Assembly (NCBI GenBank): GCA_019456145.1
Contig: VRUL01000015.1
Span: 1 to 52,088, forward strand
Reading direction: 5' to 3'
DNA length: 52,088 nucleotides
Origin: Planctomycetota bacterium
GTDB taxonomy: Bacteria; Planctomycetota; Phycisphaerae; Sedimentisphaerales; Anaerobacaceae
The position numbers and the translations under genes were made by a program. Positions 8,989 to 16,017 of this stretch are shown one piece after another (positions within the stretch are counted from its first letter, which is position 1; each line of letters begins with the position of its first letter). Under the pieces are notes generated by a model. That model saw nothing but the letters and a program-made list of their open reading frames with translations. It ran no database searches and had not been told where the DNA came from.

Positions 8989-10357
8989 GACTGTCAGTAT
9001 TCTCGTTGTAGAAGATGATACCGCAATGCGTCAGAGCTGCGCCAAGCTTTTCCGTCTTGAAGGATACGATGTTGCCGAAGCTCCCTCTGCAGCCGACGCA
9101 CTGGATAAGATCAGCAAACGAGGAGACTTCGATATTGTTTTGACTGATATCAAAATGCCTGAAATGGACGGAATGGCACTGCTTAAAGAGATTAAATCGT
9201 TGGATTCCAGAATTGAGGTTATCTTGATGACCGGATACGGCAGTATTAAGAGTGCCATCGAGGCGATGAAGCACGGTGCTGCAGATTATATCACTAAGCC
9301 GTTCGATACAGACGAACTATTGATAACCGTTAGCAAAATTATTCAGCTAAACGGATTGCAGGATGAAGTGGTTCGGCTGCGATCTGAGTTGCAGGATAAA
9401 TACCGATTCAAAAACATCGTGGGTATAAGTCCTAGTATGCAAATTGTGTACGAGAAGATTGATGCCGCAAGTAAAACTGACAGTGCTGTGCTGATTTGTG
9501 GTGATAGCGGCACTGGAAAGGAACTTGTAGCTAAAGCCATTCACTACAATGGTTTTAGAGCAAGTAAACCTTTCGTGCCGGTAAACTGCGCCGCCATGCC
9601 AAAAGAACTGATGGAAAGTGAGTTGTTCGGGCACAAGAAAGGCGCTTTCACCGGGGCATTGAGAGATTCTTCCGGAATCTTTCGTGCCGCAGACGGCGGG
9701 ACCCTGTTTCTGGATGAGATCGTCGAGATGCCCTATGGAAGTCAGGCTAAGCTTTTGCGTGCATTGCAGGAGAAGCGAATTCGCCCCGTCGGAGGAACAG
9801 AAGAAGTCCCTGCAGACGTGAGAGTTATCGCGTCGACCAACCAGGATGTGGAAGAAGCAATACGAAAGAACATATTTCGCGAAGACCTTTACTATCGTCT
9901 AAGTGTAATAAGAATCGAGCTTCCTCCCTTAAGGAAAAGGCTCGATGATATACCATTGCTGGTTCGGCATTTCATTGTCAAGTTCAACAGCGTCTTCCAA
10001 CGAAGGGTCAAAGGGATTAGCAAGGATGCGCTGGAAGTGCTCTGTTGTTATCATTGGCCAGGCAACGTCCGAGAGATGGAGAGCGCCATTGAGCATGCCT
10101 TTGCCTTTGGGAATACCGAGAACATAGACAAATCCAGTCTTCCTGCATATATCCCTGAATATGTTACCAAGGCCGACAAACGAAGACAACCGGTGGCCGA
10201 AGCCGGTGTATCGACCCTGTTAGAAGCCGAACGCGAGCTTCTCGTGCGAGCACTTAAAGCTGCAGACGGCAACAAGACACAAGCAGCGCAATTCCTGGGC
10301 GTCTCGAGGCCCAGACTATACAAAATGATTCGTCGGCATGGGATTGATGAGAAATAA
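8981..10357 (+). CDS. NtrC-family sigma-54-dependent response regulator
   Basis: A 458-residue activator that, when phosphorylated, uses ATP to open sigma-54 promoters. The receiver domain (1-125) has acidic pocket EDD, phospho-acceptor D56 in LTDIKMP, and the conserved lysine in TKPFD. The AAA+ domain (about 145-375) has Walker A GDSGTGKE near 173, the sigma-54 contact loop GAFTGA near 220, and Walker B GGTLFLDE. The C-terminal Fis-type helix-turn-helix (about 425-455) ends in SRPRLYKMIRRHGI. GTG 8981 is the likely start: GGAGG lies 9 bases upstream and the receiver begins at once. The gene sits directly upstream of palindromes and a sigma-54 promoter, so it probably controls the Hdr operon. 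Confidence 0.92.
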   Translation: MSKTVSILVVEDDTAMRQSCAKLFRLEGYDVAEAPSAADALDKISKRGDFDIVLTDIKMPEMDGMALLKEIKSLDSRIEVILMTGYGSIKSAIEAMKHGAADYITKPFDTDELLITVSKIIQLNGLQDEVVRLRSELQDKYRFKNIVGISPSMQIVYEKIDAASKTDSAVLICGDSGTGKELVAKAIHYNGFRASKPFVPVNCAAMPKELMESELFGHKKGAFTGALRDSSGIFRAADGGTLFLDEIVEMPYGSQAKLLRALQEKRIRPVGGTEEVPADVRVIASTNQDVEEAIRKNIFREDLYYRLSVIRIELPPLRKRLDDIPLLVRHFIVKFNSVFQRRVKGISKDALEVLCCYHWPGNVREMESAIEHAFAFGNTENIDKSSLPAYIPEYVTKADKRRQPVAEAGVSTLLEAERELLVRALKAADGNKTQAAQFLGVSRPRLYKMIRRHGIDEK

Positions 10358-10368
10358 TATCGGAACGA

Positions 10369-10387
10369 ATCGTTACGCCGTAACGAT
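10369..10387 (+). promoter_or_regulatory. Putative activator site 1, perfect 19-bp palindrome
   Basis: ATCGTTACG-C-CGTAACGAT is a perfect 19-bp inverted repeat starting 11 bases after the activator stop codon. It lies about 225 bases upstream of the expected start of the sigma-54 promoter at 10583, a usual distance for enhancer-like sites of NtrC-type proteins. Related half-sites recur downstream. Confidence 0.6.
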
Positions 10388-10449
10388 GTATTACAGTTTC
10401 CAAAAATCCACATCTAAAGCGAATCTTGTGACAACCTTGCCTACCGGCC

Positions 10450-10464
10450 GTAACGAAACGTTAC
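10450..10464 (+). promoter_or_regulatory. Putative activator site 2, inverted repeat of the same half-site
   Basis: GTAACG-AAA-CGTTAC repeats the half-sites of the palindrome at 10369, here with the halves in the opposite order. It is about 145 bases upstream of the expected start. Looser copies (ACGTTAC, CGTTAT, CGTAAACG) follow at 10543-10577 close to the promoter. Confidence 0.5.
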
Positions 10465-10582
10465 ACATGTGTATCGACTTTGCTTTGGTATCAATAATAA
10501 GAGTTATAGGTGTCTTTTCCTAACTGTAAGTTGTGGCTGCACTTACGTTACCTGCCTCGTTATCCTGCCGTAAACGTATCAA

Positions 10583-10598
10583 TGGCACACTTTTTGCT
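10583..10598 (+). promoter_or_regulatory. Sigma-54 (-24/-12) promoter of the Hdr operon
   Basis: TGGCACACTTTTTGCT matches the consensus TGGCACG-N4-TTGCW at every position except the G after CAC. The -24 GG and -12 GC are separated by exactly 10 bases. Transcription would begin near 10610, leaving a leader of about 480 bases before hdrC. The upstream palindromes and adjacent NtrC-type gene support it. Confidence 0.8.
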
Positions 10599-10610
10599 TA
10601 AGATTACTCC

Positions 10611-11090
10611 AAGCATAACGATAAGTCCTATAAAGGGCTGTTCGAATCGATATCTTATGGACAGCCAGCACATGTAAGCTTTTGTGTGTAAAAAGGTTAC
10701 CGTTGATTATGCAGTGCAGCTGACGGGGACGGAGTCCAGGAGTTTCACTTTGGAAATCTCCGTATAGTACTTTCCGGAATAGAGTTTAATATGTCACAGT
10801 TGAGAAGATTTCGAAAATTTAGTTGTTAAAAAAAAAAACCGGAATATCCGTCTGGGGATTATTGCCGTTGGTTTTCATGCGGCTCAGCAAACAGTGGATG
10901 CCCTGGTCGTGGCGGCAATAGAAAGTATTCTGAAATTTTTCCCATACCACATAGTAGTTCCTAAAAGAGTCAAAGTAATTTCGATTGATATTGCAATAGA
11001 CCTTGTAAACTTACCTTACCATTGATATGATGCCGGCATGTTGATTTCGAGCAATAGGGTTGTTGTCAAATTAAAGATTGGACAGGCGTT
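10611..11090 (+). other. Long untranslated leader of the Hdr operon
   Basis: About 480 bases without a supported gene. A GGCTGT/ACAGCC hairpin lies at 10636-10666. A 73-codon open stretch from 10804 to 11022 reads like protein (for example LGIIAVGFHAAQQ, AAIESILKFFPYHIVVPKR) but lacks a usual start codon and follows an 11-base A run, so it may be the remains of a gene. I see no known riboswitch. The ribosome site before hdrC (ACAGG) is weak. Confidence 0.35.
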
Positions 11091-11687
11091 ATGAAACACG
11101 TCATTAAACGAGAGCAATTAAGGCCTGATATAATTCAAACTATTGAGGAACTTAGCGGCCAGGACATAAAGAGCTGCTACCAATGCGGGAAGTGCTCGGC
11201 CGGGTGCCCCATTGCTGCTGATATGGATGTACCGCCTAACCAGGTTATACGGCAGCTTCAGCTCGGATTTGTGGATGAGGCACTTAGGCTCAAGACTATA
11301 TGGTTGTGTGCATCGTGTGAAACATGCACTACACGGTGCCCGAGGGAAGTTGACCTGGCTGCGGTGATGGATGCGCTGCGGAACATCGCGATTCAAAAAG
11401 GGATTCGCAGCCCGGAGCGTGCCGTCACTCTGTTCAATAAGATATTTCTCAGTACAGTCAAAAGATACGGTCGTGTCTTCGAGATGGAGCTTATCGGCAT
11501 GTTCAATACCGGTACGCTGAACTTTTTCAAGGATATGACAAAGGCACCAAAGTTGTTTTTCAAGGGCAGGTTAAAGCTCTTTCCGAATTTCACGGGAAGG
11601 AAGATGGCAAATACCGTCTTTAAGGACGTAAAGAGGATCAAATCGTCGGGCCCGGAGGAGAACTCTGAACCATCGAAAGGAATATAA
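11091..11687 (+). CDS. hdrC: Heterodisulfide reductase subunit C-like ferredoxin
   Basis: A 198-residue electron-transfer protein with two [4Fe-4S] sites. The first is CYQCGKCSAGCP (C29, C32, C35, C39) and the second CASCETCTTRCP at about 73-84. The rest is helical, as in HdrC. In Hdr complexes HdrC passes electrons from HdrA to the HdrB active site. It is the first gene of the locus after the sigma-54 promoter, and hdrB starts 5 bases after it. The tail (about 165-198) is basic and lacks a membrane segment, so the protein is soluble. HdrC-like proteins also serve non-methanogen complexes whose substrates are often unknown. Confidence 0.9.
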   Translation: MKHVIKREQLRPDIIQTIEELSGQDIKSCYQCGKCSAGCPIAADMDVPPNQVIRQLQLGFVDEALRLKTIWLCASCETCTTRCPREVDLAAVMDALRNIAIQKGIRSPERAVTLFNKIFLSTVKRYGRVFEMELIGMFNTGTLNFFKDMTKAPKLFFKGRLKLFPNFTGRKMANTVFKDVKRIKSSGPEENSEPSKGI

Positions 11688-11692
11688 GTAAC

Positions 11693-12589
11693 ATGGAGAC
11701 CACTGCCGGTTCTAAAAAGGCTTTGAAATTCGCCTATTACCCCGGATGTTCGCTTCACGCCACAGCGGTCGATTACAATGAGTCGACACTTGCAGTCGCA
11801 GAAGCACTCGGTATCGATTTGGTAGAGGTTCCGGACTGGAGCTGCTGCGGGTCGACGCCGGCGCACTGCACTGATGAGCTTTTGGCGGCCGCTTTGCCTG
11901 CCAAAAATATGATTGCTGCCGGGACTGTCGCAGACGAGATGCTCGTCTGCTGCTCAGCCTGCTTCAGCAGGTTAAAATTTGCCCAGAAACACATTGAAGA
12001 GAAGGAAAATATCCGGACCAAATTGTCTAAAATCATGCCTGTTGAGCAGGCTCAAAGCATAAAGGTGCGGCATCTACTGGATGTTTTAGTACAGGACATT
12101 GGAGTCGAGAAGATAGCCGAGCTCAAACAACAGGACCTTGGTCTAAAGGTTGCGTGCTACTACGGGTGTTTGCTTACCCGGCCGCCCAAAGTAACGGAAC
12201 TCGACGACGCTGAGGACCCTTGCTTTATGGATGACCTGCTGACGGCGGCGGGAATGGAGACGGTTCCCTGGCCTTATAAAACCGAATGCTGCGGCGCCTC
12301 ATTCTCTTTGACCCGTACAGAGATTGTTCTAAGACTGGTCGCAGATATCCTGCAAATGGCTAAGGAGGCCGAGGTCGACTGCATCAGTGTCGCTTGTCCG
12401 CTCTGTCATGCTAATCTCGATATGCGGCAGAGCGATATTAAGAAGAAACTCGGTCTCAAGTACGATATCCCCATTTTCTATTTCACACAACTACTCGGCA
12501 TGGCTTTTGGCCTGGAACAAGGCAAACTTGGTATCGGACGGTCGTTGGTGGATTGCAAAGAACTCCTTGCCGCGAAAGGGATTAAATGA
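11693..12589 (+). CDS. hdrB: Heterodisulfide reductase subunit B-like, two CCG domains
   Basis: A 298-residue protein with two cysteine-rich CCG domains. The first has C19 (YYPGCS), C51-C52 (CCGS) and C87/C90 (CSAC). The second has YYGC, ECCG and CPLC in the C-terminal half. In HdrB these hold two non-cubane [4Fe-4S] clusters that split disulfides. Both cysteine sets look complete, so an active disulfide- or thiol-type reductase is plausible. It is the only HdrB in the window; the second Hdr block lacks one. The stop codon overlaps the hdrA start by 4 bases. A bacterium without coenzyme M and B would use another substrate. Confidence 0.9.
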   Translation: METTAGSKKALKFAYYPGCSLHATAVDYNESTLAVAEALGIDLVEVPDWSCCGSTPAHCTDELLAAALPAKNMIAAGTVADEMLVCCSACFSRLKFAQKHIEEKENIRTKLSKIMPVEQAQSIKVRHLLDVLVQDIGVEKIAELKQQDLGLKVACYYGCLLTRPPKVTELDDAEDPCFMDDLLTAAGMETVPWPYKTECCGASFSLTRTEIVLRLVADILQMAKEAEVDCISVACPLCHANLDMRQSDIKKKLGLKYDIPIFYFTQLLGMAFGLEQGKLGIGRSLVDCKELLAAKGIK

Positions 12590-14664
12590 GTGCGGATGCA
12601 AAAACTCGTAAGAAACCTCCCGCTGACGCACATCAGCACGCTCCTAATGATAGTGGTATCACTGCAAGCGACAGACGGCCAACGCCCCGTGTCGGTGTTT
12701 TCGTCTGCCATTGCGGCATCAACATCGCTAAAACTGTCGACGTCAAGCGTGTTTCTGAGGAAATCGCCAAAGAACCCGGTGTGGTAATTGCCGAGGACTA
12801 TCAGTACATGTGTTCGGTGCCGGGCCAGCAGATGATCGTGGACGCCGTATCTCAGCACAACTTGAATCGCATAATAGTTGCCGCGTGCAGTCCAAAAATG
12901 CACGAACCAACTTTCCGTCGCGCCGTTGGCAAGGCGGGATTGAACCCGTATCTCTGCGAGATTTCCAACATTCGCGAGCATTGTTCCTGGGTGCATGAGG
13001 ATCGAGAGCAGGCAACGGAAAAGGCAATAGATATTACCCGGACAATTCTTGAGAAAATCAGGGGCGACGATTCCCTCGATACCACCAGCACACCTGTTAC
13101 CAAGCGTGCGCTGGTTATTGGAGGCGGTATTGCCGGTATCCAGGCTGCTCTGGATATCGCCGGTTCTGGTTACGAGGTGATTCTCGTGGAGAGAGAGTCA
13201 TCCATCGGCGGACACATGGCACAGCTCGGCGAGACTTTTCCGACGTTGGACTGCGCAAGCTGTATTTTTACACCAAAGATAGTCGAAGTCGCCCAGAATG
13301 AGAATATTAAGCTACTGGCGTATTCAGAGGTGGAGTCAGTATCGGGCTTTGTGGGTCAATTCGAGGTAAAGATCAGGAGAAAGGCACGTTCCGTCGACGA
13401 GACGGTGTGCACCGGTTGTGGCATCTGCACTGAGAAGTGCCCCACGCGGGTGGCCGACGAGTTCAATCGAGGGCTGGTGGTGCACAACCCTGACAAACCC
13501 AGGAAACCCTTTGGGAAACGGGGCGCGATTTACATTCCGTTCGCCCAGGCCCAACCCAAGGTCGCTACTATCGACCGCGAAAACTGCCGCTACTATCAGG
13601 CGGGCAAGTGCAAGGTTTGCGAGAAGGTCTGTGGCCCCAAGGCGATCAGGTTCGACCAGAAAGACGAGATTGTCACCGAGAAGGTCGGAGCGATTGTGAT
13701 TGCTACAGGCTACGAAACGTTGCCGCGTGGCGTGTACGGCGAGTATGGGTATGGCAAGTATGAGAATGTCATAGACGGACTGCAGCTTGAACGTATGCTA
13801 TCGGCGGCAGGTCCGACGGCCGGCGATATCAGGCGGCCATCGGATGGGAAAGTACCGAAAGAGGTGGTCTGGATACAGTGCGTCGGCTCACGTGACGAAT
13901 CCAAGGGAATTCCTTACTGTTCTAAAATCTGCTGTATGTACACAGCCAAGCAGACTCGGCTCTACAAGCACCGTGTCCACGATGGTCAGGCCTATGTTTT
14001 TTACATGGATATTCGGGCCGGCGGTAAGCGGTACGAGGAGTTCGTCAAGCATGCACAGGTCGACGAGGGCACGGTTTATCTACGCGGCCGTGTTTCGAAG
14101 ATATACGAACGCGGGGACAAGCTGATAGTCATGGGAATGGACACGCTCTCGGGCAGTCAAATTGAGATTCCCGCTGACATGGTGGTTCTGGCCACCGCGA
14201 TTGTCCCGCAGCATGGTACCGAGGAATTCGCACGGAAGTTGCGTGTAGGAATCGGCGAGAACGGATTTATAGCTGAGGCGCACGTAAAGCTAAAACCGGT
14301 TGAGACCAGCACGGCGGGCATATTCATAGCGGGCGCCATACAGGCGCCGAAGGACATTCCCGACACCGTTGCCCAGGCCGGTTGCGCTGCATCCAAAGTC
14401 CTCAATCTTTTCTCCAACGATACTTTGACCTCCGAGCCAATCGTCGCTTCTGTCGATGAAGAATTGTGCAGCGGCTGTGGCCTGTGCATCGGAGCTTGTG
14501 CGTATGATGCACGAAAAATGGACGAGAAGAAGCACATTGTGGTCGTCGAAGACGTACTCTGCCAGGGCTGCGGCGCGTGTCGGGCCGCCTGTCCGAGCAG
14601 CGCTTGCGAACTGAAGAACTTCCGGACTGAGCAATTTATTAACATGGTGGACGCCATTACGTAA
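12586..14664 (+). CDS. hdrA: Heterodisulfide reductase subunit A-like flavoprotein
   Basis: A 692-residue HdrA, the flavin-containing hub that splits electron pairs in Hdr complexes. The N-terminal domain carries CHCG (41-44) plus CSVPG and CSPKMHEP, which hold a cluster. The FAD-binding GGGIAG is at 179-184. C223 and C226 (DCASC) bind the HdrA-specific cluster. A ferredoxin pair begins at C275 (CTGCGICTEKCP), and the C-terminus has two [4Fe-4S] motifs (CSGCGLCIGAC near 602 and CQGCGACRAACP near 632). All features of full-length HdrA are present. It overlaps hdrB by 4 bases, forming a standard hdrCBA set. No selenocysteine codon is apparent. Confidence 0.92.
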   Translation: MSADAKTRKKPPADAHQHAPNDSGITASDRRPTPRVGVFVCHCGINIAKTVDVKRVSEEIAKEPGVVIAEDYQYMCSVPGQQMIVDAVSQHNLNRIIVAACSPKMHEPTFRRAVGKAGLNPYLCEISNIREHCSWVHEDREQATEKAIDITRTILEKIRGDDSLDTTSTPVTKRALVIGGGIAGIQAALDIAGSGYEVILVERESSIGGHMAQLGETFPTLDCASCIFTPKIVEVAQNENIKLLAYSEVESVSGFVGQFEVKIRRKARSVDETVCTGCGICTEKCPTRVADEFNRGLVVHNPDKPRKPFGKRGAIYIPFAQAQPKVATIDRENCRYYQAGKCKVCEKVCGPKAIRFDQKDEIVTEKVGAIVIATGYETLPRGVYGEYGYGKYENVIDGLQLERMLSAAGPTAGDIRRPSDGKVPKEVVWIQCVGSRDESKGIPYCSKICCMYTAKQTRLYKHRVHDGQAYVFYMDIRAGGKRYEEFVKHAQVDEGTVYLRGRVSKIYERGDKLIVMGMDTLSGSQIEIPADMVVLATAIVPQHGTEEFARKLRVGIGENGFIAEAHVKLKPVETSTAGIFIAGAIQAPKDIPDTVAQAGCAASKVLNLFSNDTLTSEPIVASVDEELCSGCGLCIGACAYDARKMDEKKHIVVVEDVLCQGCGACRAACPSSACELKNFRTEQFINMVDAIT

Positions 14665-14692
14665 TACCGTTTATCACTTTTGAGACAACCAG

Positions 14693-15634
14693 ATGACACA
14701 GGAAATCAGCATTAAGAAAAATAGCAATGGCAAGATAGGGGCTGTGATGGTCCTCGGCGCCGGCGTTGCCGGGATTCAGGCTTCTTTGGACTTGGCCGAT
14801 ATGGGCTACAAGGTGTATCTCGTGGAGAACAAGCCGAGCATTGGCGGGGCTATGGCCCAGCTCGACAAGACTTTCCCCACCAACGATTGTGCCATGTGCC
14901 TTTTGTCACCCAAACTGGTGGACACCGCCAGGCACCCGAACATCGAGATCATTACGAACGCCGATTTGCATAAGCTCGATGGAGAGGCGGGAAATTTTAC
15001 AGCAATAATCGACAAGAGACCGCGCTATATAGACGAAGAGAAGTGTACAGGCTGTGGAACCTGTACGAATAACTGCCCGGTTCGTAACATTGCCCATTTC
15101 GAAGATGTGGACGAACTGGGTAAGGTTCACTTGAGTCAAGAGGACCAGCAGGTCATTGAGCAGATTCTTGCCGGGCACGAATCTGAGCGAGCGGCGGTCA
15201 TCTCAGTGCTTCAGGACATCAACGCCCGTTATAGATACCTGCCCGAGGATATCCTGCGTCACACAGCAAAGGCTTTAGACATCCCCTTAAGCCGGGTTTA
15301 CAGCATTGCCACCTTCTATAATTCCTTCAGCCTTGTGCCCAGAGGAAAATACGTCGTCCGGGTATGTATGGGTACGGCATGCCATGTCAAGGGGGGGTAT
15401 CAAATTCTTCAGGCACTGGAGCGTATGCTCAAGATTGCCAGTGGCGGCACGACCGAGGACAATCTTTTCAGTCTTGAAGAGGTGCGGTGCCTGGGCTGTT
15501 GCGGGCTGGCACCGGTCATTACCGTCAACGAGGATTTGTACGGCTCGGTCAAGCAGGCCAAGCTGCCTAAAATTCTCGAACGCTATCAGGATGAATCCGT
15601 GGTTGCTGAGAGCACAGTTGGAGGTACTGAATGA
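14693..15634 (+). CDS. HdrA N-terminal domain fused to a NuoE-type [2Fe-2S] subunit
   Basis: A 313-residue fusion. Residues 15-130 match the front of HdrA: FAD motif GAGVAG at 22-27, SIGGAMAQLDKTFPTNDC at 49-66, the C66/C69 pair, and one ferredoxin motif CTGCGTCTNNCP (C118, C121, C124, C128). Residues 145-300 are a complete thioredoxin-like NuoE/HydC/HndA domain, with [2Fe-2S] ligands C225, C230 (CMGTAC), C266 and C270. The frame is continuous, so this is a real fusion. The rest of HdrA is missing. NuoE works with NuoF, which is encoded two genes later. The HdrA fragment may carry flavin or dock the NADH module onto the Hdr core. Confidence 0.88.
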   Translation: MTQEISIKKNSNGKIGAVMVLGAGVAGIQASLDLADMGYKVYLVENKPSIGGAMAQLDKTFPTNDCAMCLLSPKLVDTARHPNIEIITNADLHKLDGEAGNFTAIIDKRPRYIDEEKCTGCGTCTNNCPVRNIAHFEDVDELGKVHLSQEDQQVIEQILAGHESERAAVISVLQDINARYRYLPEDILRHTAKALDIPLSRVYSIATFYNSFSLVPRGKYVVRVCMGTACHVKGGYQILQALERMLKIASGGTTEDNLFSLEEVRCLGCCGLAPVITVNEDLYGSVKQAKLPKILERYQDESVVAESTVGGTE

Positions 15635-16017
15635 TGGCGAAGCTTAAACCCGAAGACCTGAGCCGGATTGCCGAGAAGATGAGACGTCAGACGTTGTTGC
15701 GGGAAGGTGCCGGACGAGCCAAGGTGACCGTCCATATGGGTACGTGCGGTATTTCCGCCGGGGCAAGGAAGATTATGACCACACTGCTGGGCTTAATAGA
15801 TCAGCAGCAGGTCCAGGACGTCATCCTAACCACCTCCGGGTGCGCAGGTCTTTGCAGCCGAGAGCCTATGATGACCGTCGAGATCAAGGACAAAGCGCCT
15901 GTTAAGTACGTTGACCTTGACGAAAAGAAAACACTTACGATCTTCACCGACCATGTTCTCGGTGGAGAAATTGTCACTGATTTTGCCCTGGGAATGGGCA
16001 GTGAGAGGGTATCCTGA
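15631..16017 (+). CDS. hndB: HndB-like [2Fe-2S] ferredoxin subunit
   Basis: A 128-residue thioredoxin-like ferredoxin. The visible ligands are C39 (MGTCGISAGA) and C71/C75 (SGCAGLCSREP). That set matches HndB of NADP-reducing hydrogenases and related NADH modules, where the first cysteine pair is reduced to one conserved cysteine. It overlaps the fusion gene by 4 bases and the NuoF-like gene by a few bases. The NuoE, HndB, NuoF order is the standard NADH-oxidising module of HydABC and Hnd complexes. It is cytoplasmic and has no membrane segment. Confidence 0.85.
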   Translation: MMAKLKPEDLSRIAEKMRRQTLLREGAGRAKVTVHMGTCGISAGARKIMTTLLGLIDQQQVQDVILTTSGCAGLCSREPMMTVEIKDKAPVKYVDLDEKKTLTIFTDHVLGGEIVTDFALGMGSERVS

